Source: Tigriopus japonicus
Lineage: Eukaryota > Arthropoda > Copepoda > Harpacticoida > Harpacticidae
Assembly: GCA_010645155.1 (NCBI GenBank)
Contig: CM021318.1
Location: forward strand, 2,890,095-2,954,094
Length of the DNA stretch: 64,000 nt
Direction: 5' to 3'
Shown: positions 11,501 to 23,500 of the stretch, in pieces
How the letters are laid out: each line of letters opens with the position of its first letter
Position numbering within the stretch: the first letter of the stretch is position 1
Position numbers and translations under genes: made by a program
Notes under the pieces: generated by a model
What the model was told of the DNA's origin: nothing
Database searches by the model: none
The model's input: the letters and a program-made list of their open reading frames with translations, nothing else

Positions 11501-14500
11501 TGTACGTGGATGCCAATGACGACTGTAATGAACTTGCCTTTCAATTGGGTGCATCTACTTCAGTGAATAAACAATGGTCTATCAAGGTAAATCATGATCA
11601 TTCTGAATCTAAGCAACTATTGCAACATTATAATGCAACTATTGGCCGGCAAAAATAGTGAATGCGATATCCTAAAACCTGTTTGTGAAGTTTGGCCTCG
11701 ACAGGTCTTAGCGATTTCAAGATTAGCCTTGCAAAAATATGGAAAAAGTAAATAGTTTTGATAATCTTTCCGTTAGAAATTCAATTTAAATATATGTGCC
11801 TCTGTTTTTGCATTACAATGCAAATTACACACTATGTAATGCGATCTAATGGGGACGATGGAAATAGCCCGAAAAAATCAGGATGGAATTGCTCCGAATC
11901 CAGAAAAAGTTGGGTTGAGGTCGAATTAGTGACAGGTGGGAATTTGAAATTTTGGTGTTAGTTGGTACTTCTCAAATTCCAAATTCGATCATAGTTGAAG
12001 GAAAAATTGCAATAATTACCTTTTGATGAAGATTATGACGATGATGATTTATTCAGGGAATAATTTAAAAATACAAAAGTCTTATTTTATTAGTTATATT
12101 CGCAAGTATTTATCATGTAAAGTAGAGGGGCTTGAACTTCAAGTGAAATTAAGACGAACCTTTTTCAATCTTAGCAAACCTTACAAAAAAAACGCTCTAT
12201 CAAAAACTAAGATTCCTTTACCATTCAGCCATTTAATTGTGATATGTTGAGGAAATCATTATAGAGCAATTCAGCCTTACAACAATCAGGCCCGGAAAAA
12301 GACTTGCAAAAAGTGACAAAATATCCAAAATATATTTTTTTCAAAAGCCCAAAATATTTGGAAAAAGCCAGAAATTTAGGAAATTTAATTTAATTTTTTT
12401 TTGACATGGCCCTTATTTCGTATTTTTGTCTGTGTGCACCAATTTTCCAAATTTTGTTTGGGTGAATTTGATGCATTTGGCCGTTTTTGGAGGCAAACTT
12501 GACGTGTAATGGCATATTTGCAAGTCAGACAGCTGCTGAAGTTGTTTAAAATCATTCATAGATGGCGCCTAATGTGACTGGGTAAGACGAGAATTTTGCA
12601 AAGGAAGTCTTACTATCCTGAAAGCCGTTTTGGGCACGATTTCATCAGTTTTTCAAGGATTTTTTCCAGAAATGAACGCGAATAATGGTACTTCATGATT
12701 TTGTCACATTTTTATGAATAGAGTGGGACGTTACTCAAGTACAAGTTTAGAACCTAAGTCAGCAAATTTAACAAAAACGTGTGGAATCACGCAAGATGTA
12801 AGATCGAGGAAACGATCGGTTGTATGGAGACTCTGAATTGAGTGTTTTGGCCGAATAGCCATTATCTAAAACGAGCAAGTTGGCTTTTTCATTTTACCAT
12901 GGACACGGTCGGGAAAAAATTGAAAAGTTTTATCACAAGCTAAGGAAATGGCTGCAATTAAGCTTGCCATTGAACTTCTTTTCAACTTGCTTGAACTTAT
13001 ACCTTACGATCTTTATCGGCGGTGGAATCACGTGATTGATGGAACACGACGTGAAATCTCCTTTATTTCAATTTGTACTCGCGGCCAACACTTCGTACAC
13101 TATGTTACTAGTAGAAGTGTTTGAGCAAAAAAATGAATCAACACATCAAAACATTGTATAAATAAATTTACGCCGACAAAAAATATATACAAAGCAAGTG
13201 TATAAAAGATATATGTATGCATTAATAAAATATTAAGAGGATACTTCCAATTTGAGATCTCAAATCAGTAAGAATTCTGTGGCAAAATACTCCTCTCAAC
13301 CTGTCGAGTGAGGCGACATCTACGTTTGAATTAATATAACTTCAACAGCTGTATTCAGTACGAACATCCCATTGATTTAACAATACAATTTTCAAATTGC
13401 CTCACTAGATGGCATTGTTTCTTTGTATATGACAGTAGTCTTGGTTGGGAATGTCTAATCTTAGTGCAAATGCCATTTTGTAGATATTTTTGTATATTGG
13501 GTACATTCTGGGCAAGCTCAATTAAGCATTGGTCATTCATTTGTTTTCCTCAATTCTCCCCGAAATATTTTTTTGACTAGAATATTCCAGAAAATATTTA
13601 TTTTTTCCTTGAAACAACCATAATATTAAAAAAGTCGAGGAAAAGTCGAGAAATATTTTTAAAATATTATATATTTAAAAACAATTATTTCCGGGCCCTA
13701 AGGAGAAGTAAACAATCTAATGATGATGCTTTGTCGGAACTTTGTTGGAACTCTCACACAAAAACGACAAGTGGTTGTCTTTTTGCCAATCTTTGGTCTT
13801 TATTCTTTTCCACCGCCAAAAATGCTTTCTGGTGCTTTTTTTTGATCCAAGTATTTCCTACTTGTCATTCGGAGCATTTCATACGTTATTTTTTGCATTA
13901 ATAACTCGAAAGGTTAACGACGGAATATTTCGGCTTTGACCATTTTGAATTGTCAAAAAAATTGCACTTTTTGGTCGTGGTTGAGGTTATTTGGATTCGG
14001 CTCTGAATGTTTATAGAGGGCCAAAAATGGTAGCAGCTTAACCACACTCAACCAATTTCTTTGACCATCCACAACAGTTGGTTCAAAAGGAAGAAATTAC
14101 TCTTTTTCAATTAGATCTTTTCAATTGAATTTGCTTCTGCCTTTTTTCTTTTCAAATTTGAGTGGTGACCTCATCATATTTTGTTTCATTTTGCATTTGC
14201 ATGATTCTTGCAGATCACCCAATATGCGTGCGACTATGACAATTTGGCCCCCGAAGGATGTACACAATACCATTTTGGGAGCAATTCAGGCCTGGTGAGG
14301 ACTTACAACTTCAATGGTGGCGCTCATTTGGCCAATCAAGAGCAGAAGATTTGCATCAGGTAAAAATGATTGAGAACTAATTAAAAGCTGCCGAAGACAA
14401 GAAAAATTAAGAACCACTGAATCATCCGGATGATTAAGTTATTGATAATACGTATTAAGATTTTTAACGTATTCCTAGGAGACTACTCTTGCAATATTTA

Positions 14501-17500
14501 ACCAAGAACCACTGAATTTCACTGGACCTGGAGGCAAACGAAAAGAATCGTCATCTCCAACAACGTTCTTCTCCAAATGATTCTTTGACTAGGTTGACTT
14601 AAATACGTATTTCAATTTTCAGCTAAATCGAAGGTCGGAGACAAAAGTTATGCTCATTCAAAGTTCAGTGGAAATCCTACCGAGAATGAATGAACTAGCC
14701 CTTTTCTGGCAATAGTTTTACCCCAAAAGGATAGTTCATTCATTCTATGATCTCTTCAGTTATAGATATTTTGATTACTGGATGTCGTACGACCGACCGC
14801 TTGGTTGGTAAATTAGCACATTGAACGGTCTCCTGGGAATTGATTGCAAACTGTTTTATTGTATTGTTTTTTCCAATCAACCAAGTGGTCGTGTGCCATC
14901 CAGTGTCAAGAAATTTATGCTTCAGTACATAAGTTTGAGAGGGCATAATTTTTCACTCCGACATTCGATTGAGCTGGAAATTAAAATACGGAGTCTTTTG
15001 AAAACAAGCACGGTCTCGTTTGCAGAAAAACGCAATTGAATTGATCCTTCTAAAAATCATGATTCTCACCGTTAGCCTTCCACTCCAGAAATTCAGTGCT
15101 TCTTGCTTTTCGTCAAAGTTACATTGTTCTTTAGAACGATGTGTTTATTAGCCTGCAAAAGTTGTATTATAAATATTGATAATAAAAACAGTAATAAGTT
15201 TTACAACGAGTTGCAGCCACCTCAGTGGGTGCAAATATAAAATTATACACCAAAATAGGAAAAATGTTAAATAGGCCAGAGAGACCTAAAACCGGTTAAA
15301 AGTATCCTTGAATAGACAAATAAAATTGTGATATCACAGATGAGTTGACTAGAACTGTTTCAGAAAACATGAAGGAAATGAAGAGAGGATTGATTAACAT
15401 ACAGTACAGATACAATTTGGTAGAGGAAGGTGATTCCTTGTTATTGCAAGGAAACGGATGAGCTAGATTGAATGACTTTTTTGTCAGCTCCCGTTGTTAT
15501 TGAAAATTGGCCGAAAGCCTTTCCTCGGCTTTTGGCCTATGTTCAATACTGCTTGCTTGCTAATGATTACTAGTCCCTAATGCCTGGGAAAATATTTACA
15601 AAACAATGACCAAATATCCAATATGTATTTTCTTCAAAAATGAAAGTTAGGTTTCCTTGGGTTAGATTAGAAAAGGGCAAAATAGGTGATATCAAAGTTG
15701 AACTAAGTAACTTTGAAATGTTATAAATAGGGACGGGCAAATATGGTAAAAAAAATTTTGGTAACATAAACCCATTTTTCCGCACTTTTGCACTTTTCAC
15801 CTTAATTTGCACTTTTTATTTACGTTTTTGGCCAAAATTGACAAATTGTTAAGAAAATATAGTGGCTTTTGAAAGAATTTTTAGTTTCAAGATCAAATTT
15901 TGAACTAGTCGAGAAAGCTTGCATTTGCAATCAACCATTCTTAGCACCTTGAAGAAATATGTGCATTTCAGATGCAAACCTCACACTTTATTTACCATCT
16001 TGGCTTTAACTATAACATCCTGTTTACTAAACTAAAGATTAGACCAAAGAATCTCAATGCATGCAACCAACAAATAGCAAACCTAAAGAAACTCATGTTA
16101 TGGCAATGGAAGGATCTACAAACAATATAGATTGCAGAATTAGGTTTGCTGCCTACAAAGATCGCTATTTCTAAAAAGGGCCGTCCGTTATAAACTTAAA
16201 ATCATCAAGCTAAGGATACATCAATGTAGCAGTACACATTGTTTAATTGACTCGAAGATATTACTTTTAAGTTCCAACAGTATTTGAGAACAGTTTTGAT
16301 GTGATGAGACAATGAATGCCACATTTGAAATTGAGTTCTGGTAATTAGGCCATGGGTCAAATATTGAAGTAATGCCACTAAAAACATGCTTAAAACACAT
16401 TTATGACTATTTTCTTTGATCTAATTGTTAGGCACACGTGGGTATTTTTCTGTTCAATTTTGAATGTCTATTTTTGAAGGACAAAATTGGAGTGATGTAA
16501 AGCCATATAAAACAATTGCTAAATTTATTTCGACAATATTTTTGGTACATACATCCACGAGACTACCTTAGGAATGAAAAATTCAGAAGAATGTTGACTA
16601 GAGTATTTTTCATGACTCTACATCCTTTTTGCTAGTGACCTTGTTAATAGAACTCTATTACTTGTGCGGCATTGTCTCTTCACCTCAAACTGGTCTCAAA
16701 TGTCTTTAGAACTTGTAAATGACTTCTCCTGCTCAATTAGGAGCCGTGGGTACTCCATGAATGACGTTTTAAGTCCAAATGCAAGTTATTTGCTCTTTTT
16801 AACATTTATTTGCACTTTTTTGACATTTATTTGCTCTTTTTTCGACATCTATTTGCTCTTTTTTGACATTTATTTGCACTTTCAACATTTTTCTGCACTT
16901 TGTTTTGCACTTATGGGCACATTTTTTTGCAACTTTTGGTTACTAAAAGGGTAAGATTATTTGCACTTTCTGCCCGTCCCTAGTTATAAAGGTTTTTCAA
17001 AGGATATGGTGTCCTAATCTTGCTCATCTGATATGTATACAAATAAAACTCCTAGGAGTCGCTTCAGCAAGGCTATTGTTGGTTTTCATTTGCTTTTTCA
17101 TTATTTGTTTCAGACAAGAACGTGGGAACTGCCAAATATGTTATTTCACCTCAATTGCTACGGACTTCCGTGTCTCTGGAAAATCGGCAGAAACGAAAGG
17201 ATTTCTCACTGTAAGTTTTTCACTCAGGTTTTTTTCTAAAATGTCTTTACGTTCAAGTAAATGTGTTGAAATTAGAGAACTTTGGCGTTGACCAAATATA
17301 TTGCATTTGGATAAAGATATTTAAAAAGGGTTGAGACTGCTGAGGCTAGTTTTTTAGACGCCAAGTACTACTATCTTAAGATCGTACTAGAGTGAATTTT
17401 GTTATATCTCGTGTTTTGAAGACAAATAGTGAGAACAAATTACCATCTACCAGCACAACTCCTTCCTCATTGTGTTATTAAAAAAGTACCAAAGTAGTAA

Positions 17501-20500
17501 ATAGCAAATAGTAAATAGCAAAGTAAAAGTGTTGATTGGTAGTGTCCTAAAATACTCCTTTATACCCTTGAAACTTTTTGAGCAGATATTTTTTTAGAAA
17601 ACTAAGAAAAGCTTGATTTTAAATACTGAGCATCAAAAACCTTCATGAAAAAGCATAACATATTACCTTTTAGATTGAAAACCAAGTTAAAGTGATTAAA
17701 ATGTTTAAGATCACACCTTTGATCACCCTGAAAATAAATGCCTTCAAAAAACAAATAATTTGTACCAGGTAATGTCATTCCTTTTTCCAACAGGAATTCA
17801 GGAGTTCTTTATTTCGAAGGAAGGAACAGAAACTCTTATTCGTTCCTTTTTTCGAGGAACAACTAAAACCCAGAGGCTAGTATTTTGAAAGCAAAGATCG
17901 ATCTTTAAATGGCACTTAGAATGAAATTTGTTATATATGTTTATTTTAAGCGAAAGGCGGGAAAGAACTGCGACTAGTGATGGGGGGCAAACAAGAGATT
18001 GGGCAAGCTGTACTGACACAGTGCTTGGGCTTGCTGAAGCTTGGCATAGCTTGGGTGTCTGTACAAGTACTTTTCCCAGCTAACAGGTTTGCCAAATTTG
18101 CTATGAACAAAGAATAAACTTGCCATCCGAATTTCACTAAACCAGGCTGATTCAGCTAAATAGGGCCCATACCTTTGAAAGGATGTATTTTTAAGAAAAT
18201 TACACAATTCAATTCTCTCGCATGGGGAAATGCAAAAGATTTCGAGAATACAAAAAAAATATTTGGCATTTTACTTTTTCATGCCGGCAACTCTGAGTAA
18301 ACGAGATTGTTCTGGAAGTGTGACTTCTAAATCTCGGTCTTGATTAGCCTCAAACGTGCATTCATGTGTGGCCTAGAACCGAAACAAAAAAACATGGTTT
18401 TGCAAATGCTATCGAAATTGAAATACTTTTTGTATCACTTCCACTATTTATTGCTAAATTATTAAGGTCAAAAGATCATCGAAAATTCAACTTGACATTT
18501 TTTTCTTCTAAGTCACACTTTAAGTATCTTAACTCTTCAAAGAGCAACTGCCGGCAATTGCATCTTCCGTTGTTCCTTGAGCTTGCCAAGTGTATTGGTG
18601 TATTGCCCAAGTAATGCTTGTCAACAACTTGTTCTTGGGTGTCTGTAATGACTCATTACTTGCCCAAGTCACATCACTAACTGCGACACGTCTACCATCA
18701 AAACTATTTCCATCACCACATTAATTTCAGGGTCAGTGTGACCGGATGACTGTAGGAAATAGTGCCGTCAAAATGTTGAAATAATGCTAATGGCATCCTA
18801 GAAGATCCCAAATAGTGCTAATAAAAGTGCTGTTTTATAACAGAGCAAAATACACACTACACAAACACCTAGGGGGCCATGAAAGTCTTTTGAGCTAGAA
18901 TTTGTGCAGTACCTGGAAGGATTTGTGCAGTACCTGGAAGAATTTGTGCAGTACCTGGAAGAATTTGTGCAGTACCTGGAAGAATTTGTGCAGTACCTGG
19001 AAGAATTTGTGCAGTACCTGGACATTCAGGCACTAGCTCTCTGTTGTTCCCTTTGAAACGCCTTAACCATTACTTTTTCCTCTTCAGAGTACTGAAATGG
19101 TTTGAGTTTGACGTAATGGTGCAATATTAGTCCTAATTTACGTATTTAGGTCAGAAAGCTTTTTTAAATGCAGAAAACACAAGCTCTAAGTAAAAATGGA
19201 AGCATTCAAAGTATTCACAAGAGTAAGCCTTAAAAAGTATTAATCAAAAACTTTTTTGGCTCTTTTAACCAAAACACTTTCCATCACCACATTAATTTCA
19301 GGGTCAGTGTGACCAGATGACTGTAGGAAATAGTGCCGTCTATCTCTAATCTAATTTTAAAGAAAAAATAGTATCTCAAAAGTTCAAGCTAACCTTCGTT
19401 AACTGGCCTCACAAATTTTTCAGTCAACTATTAGTACAATTAGCCAAAATAGCTCAAAAAGTACCAAAATAGTGCCAGATGCCAACTTGATGCCGTGAGC
19501 CTGAAATAGTGCCAACGACGGCACTGTAGTGCCAGTTCAGGGTGTCATGGTTGATCCCACAGATAGCTACAGAAGCGACATACTGTTGTGTTTTGAAAGA
19601 CAACTAGCACCTGTAGATTGGAAAAGTTTGTGTGAAAAATCGTTGGATTTCCGTCCAAAAACGATTGAATTGCAACATAAAATTCTTGCTTGAACATACA
19701 CAATTGTCAGTTGTGACTGAATGCTCTGAAACAGCAACCAGTGAGTTGTAGAGAGGTAAATAAAATGCAAATAAACAGAGTGAAAATGTAAAAAATATGC
19801 AACAAATGACACTAGAATGTAAATAAAATGTCAAAAAAATGCAAATAAAAGCAGAAAAATGTGCTAATGCAATGGTAAAAATGCAATAAAATGCAAAACA
19901 TGTTGGTGTAAATAGGAAACGGCAAGATTTTTTTGCTCCTGGGTCAACATTACTATAACAACTTTTCAGATTGAATTGGTTTGGTTCCAAACCGAAATCA
20001 AAATTTTGAAGCCAGTTCAGATTCAGATTTTTGCAAATGTTGCATTTTATTTCATTTTTACCATTGCATTAGCATATTTATCTGCTTCCATTTGCATTTT
20101 TGGCATTTTATTTACATTTTAGTGTCATTTTTTGAATATCTGTTACATTTTCACTCTGTTTATTTGCATTTTATTAACCTCTCTACAACTCACTGGTTGC
20201 TGTTTCAGAGCACTCAGTCACAACTGACAATTGTGTATGTTCAAGCAAGAATCTTGTGTTACAATTCAATCGTTTTTGGCTATTTTTCTATAATTGCTTC
20301 AACATGGGGATGGGTCCAATTGGGCCACAAGAGGGCTTAGTATTGGATGGGATCCCTTTGGAGGTTGGTTCATTGTGAGTTGGACCAAAAAAGCACACAC
20401 CAATTCAGAGCCAGAACCAGAACCAATTGCAATTCATTGCAGAAGTGTAGCAAAATAGGAGATAACTCGTTTAACTTGAATAAATAGTCCTTGAAAGCCT

Positions 20501-23500
20501 AATAACATGAATGTAGTGATATTAGAAATCTTCTTATAAAACCCTATATGAGCCTTATATAATGCAATCTCATCATCGTAAGGGAGAAAAAATAAAAGTA
20601 GAAGCCCAAAAATGCCGGTAAAAGTTTGAAAAAAGAGAGAATAAATGCAACATATTGTAGGTTTAGCTGAGGTAAAATTTGTTGACTAGAATTTAATTTC
20701 CACGCAACCACCATTTTTCGTCGTTTGCGTCAAAATTAGCAAAATTGCAAAAGAGACATTTTACATTTCTTTCCACCTCTTTAGTGATTTGTCCTTCATA
20801 ATGAAATACTTTTCCAATTTAGCATGTCGTTTCTGCACATATCTGTTGTTGATCCCATAAAATCATAGAGGTCTATAGAGGGGAGATACTATAGCAAGCC
20901 GGTCGTGAAATTTCATTGTGGGCAGGAAGGGCCGTTTTTCATCAGCGACTAGTTGAAACTTGCCCAAACAAACAAAAATTTTTGTTGGAAATTTTTGAAA
21001 AACTTTTAGTTTTCGGCATGTGACCTCTTGCCTACGGCTTGCTTCTCCCAATTTATACTAAGGTGCTCAATGAAGATGATAATTTGATTCACAGGCATTA
21101 CTTCACGCAATGATAGGATTTAGTATTGAAAATACGTCTTGCGCACTTTCATTTGTACTATGATCTTTCCCTTGTTTGGCAAGTATTTCACGATATTCTT
21201 CGGGAATATTTGCCTTTTCACGCAACTTATGGGCAACTTATGGTCAGTATCAGCTAGAAACAAGGCAGACAAATTGACTACAATGGCCTCGCTTTACTCC
21301 TCTAAGCATAAAATAATGACTAGGCGTCTTTGAAAGAGGTGCTTTTTTCACAGAGGGATGAACTTCATTCTCAATTTGCTTTGCCGTCATATTTTAGAAC
21401 GTAGAAAAACAATCATTTCCTATATTTTTGCAAAACATCCAACTCTTGGTTCCCCTTACACGATATGAATGAGAAAACACGTTGATTATCAATCTTGATA
21501 AATGTTTTAATGGGAATGGGATTTGAGGCTTTGAAAATCGTTGATGGGGTCACGCTGACACTACATAAAAAAGCACGGACATTTGAATGAATTGAAAAAT
21601 TGATTTCTTTGTAGAAAATGAGTTCCACCAAAAACAGAAAATCTGCAAAGTTTTTAATACTCTAGAAGTGCTTTTGCTTATCAACTGCAAGTTAAACCAT
21701 TCATGCACCATAATCAAACAAAGTTTGTGCATAGTGTGAAGAAAAATATAACAAAATTGTTCTATTTAAAAACTTACTTTTCAACAAACAAGTTGTTTAA
21801 TCGGTAGATGGAGAAAGTAAATCCTTTATTGCAAAGGTGGGGACGTTTCTTGAAACGTCCATTGTAAGAGGGTCAAAAGTACTTACGAGCCCTTAAAATA
21901 TTTTTTAAACCAATAGAAAGCTTTCGAATTTTATGGAATTATTTTCTTGAAGCAATAAACCATAACAGTTTTCATCATTGCCGATCAAGTGGGGGAAAGC
22001 AATCTCTAGACACTCACTACTTCAAGTTATATCAATTCAGAAACTGTGTCTTTTTTTATTGATTAAAAGGGAGGAGACGGGGTGTCGTGGTTAGCGTGGT
22101 TTCCTATAGTGAGAGAGGTCCTAGGTTCGATTCTCCTCCCCGACCTTTCTCAAGGAAACTTTTATACGTTAATCCACACCCACAGACGGAGAACCATTCT
22201 GATACCGGACTTGAAATTGCCTATCGGAAATTATTTGGACGATGTGATGGCTGGCTTCGCTGGCCGGGCGAGGCTCAACCCTTCGACCGTAACACCAAAA
22301 ATCCCCCTAAAAAAGAAGTCCCAGACAAACAAATACATGAAAAAAACGAAGCAACTTACCTAGACACGTAAACAAATAGCTAATTTGATCAAATTACTCG
22401 TAGTATTCTAACCTACAAGATTTCGGATGACCAACCATGTGGAGTGGAGAATAAAACCATGAACAATGTCAAAGAAAAATTGTGGAAAAATGAGGCAATT
22501 TGACATGCACAGATTAATCAAAAAAATTATTGCCAGCAGATTAAACTAGGAAAAAGGCTTTTTAAGCAACGGTTGGTGGCTTGCGAGAATTTGGGGTGTT
22601 TCAGGTTTTTTTTTTTTTACATTTTGAAGACCACTCTAATGACTTAGATGCAATGAAAGAGACTGGATTGTCAAATTGAACACTTCTAACTAGAATTTTG
22701 ATTTTTCCGATTTTTTTGCAAGGATTGTATAAAAAATTCTTTGCAAAAGACCACTGCTTTTATAAAAATACAAGTGAAAGTGATGCTCAGACCTTATTCA
22801 TTTACGTAATACAGTAAATTACGTAATACATTTAAAATACAGGTACGTGATAATTTTATTTTTTACAGGCAAGCAAATGTTGTGGATATGGAGATGCAGG
22901 AGATGCCACCGCAGGTTACGATTGTGTCGTGATTCCTGGAGCCTTGAAACAAACGGACAAGGTTGAACAAGCCTCTGGCTCTCAATTTTGCGGTGCAACT
23001 CTTACAACAATACAAGATAAGACAGATGGCAAAACTATTTGTAGTAAGTTGCTTGCTCGGATAGTTTTTGAGCTGAGCTCCTTGTTAATAGCTGCAAGAA
23101 GCCTTTGATAATAAGAAAAGCGATGTGATTTGGAGTAATTTAAAATTGCTTCATCGCTCCCCAACAGCTTTTGTGATTAAAGTTTCCAATCCTTCGGAGA
23201 TGGAAATCAACTCTACTTTTAGCTAAGTGCCACCATATTGGTCCTTGTTTTTAAGGCTTTTCAGTTTTAACACAACCTGAATTTTAGAAAAATAGGAGAC
23301 ACAAACTCAAAGAAAAAAATGGCAACACTCCAAGTTCGATTTCCATCACCACCATGGTGGCCATATCGCAATTTTGGTGACATTTTTAGTCAAAATGGCA
23401 ACTCTGTCTGTCTATGACAATATTTTAAAATGTGGCAATTTTATGACAACTAGTTTATCCAAATGACATTTGAATGTTTTGAGTAGCATTTTTCTATGAA

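Larger units (their letters stand above)
11587..14213 (+). other. Intron 7 of gene A, filled by nested transposons
   Basis: The donor is aag|gtaaat and the acceptor is ttcttgcag. The intron contains the hAT-like element 12287-13700, which is itself split by another inverted-repeat element at 12511-13370. I see no exon of the family inside. Confidence 0.7.
17211..22868 (+). other. Intron 9 of gene A, repeat-rich (5.7 kb)
   Basis: The donor is act|gtaagt at 17211 and the acceptor is ttttacag at 22868. The intron contains the 21-bp minisatellite at 18901, a 63-bp direct repeat pair, the foldback 19655-20279, a MITE at 20867-21311 and a SINE at 22069. No coding sequence of the family was seen inside. 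Confidence 0.7.

Noticed and set aside
18901..19022. CRISPR array
   Set aside because: Units are directly adjacent without spacers, and the genome is eukaryotic.
18798..19025. Protein with SRYCTNS repeats
   Set aside because: It is the translation of a 21-bp minisatellite inside an intron of gene A.
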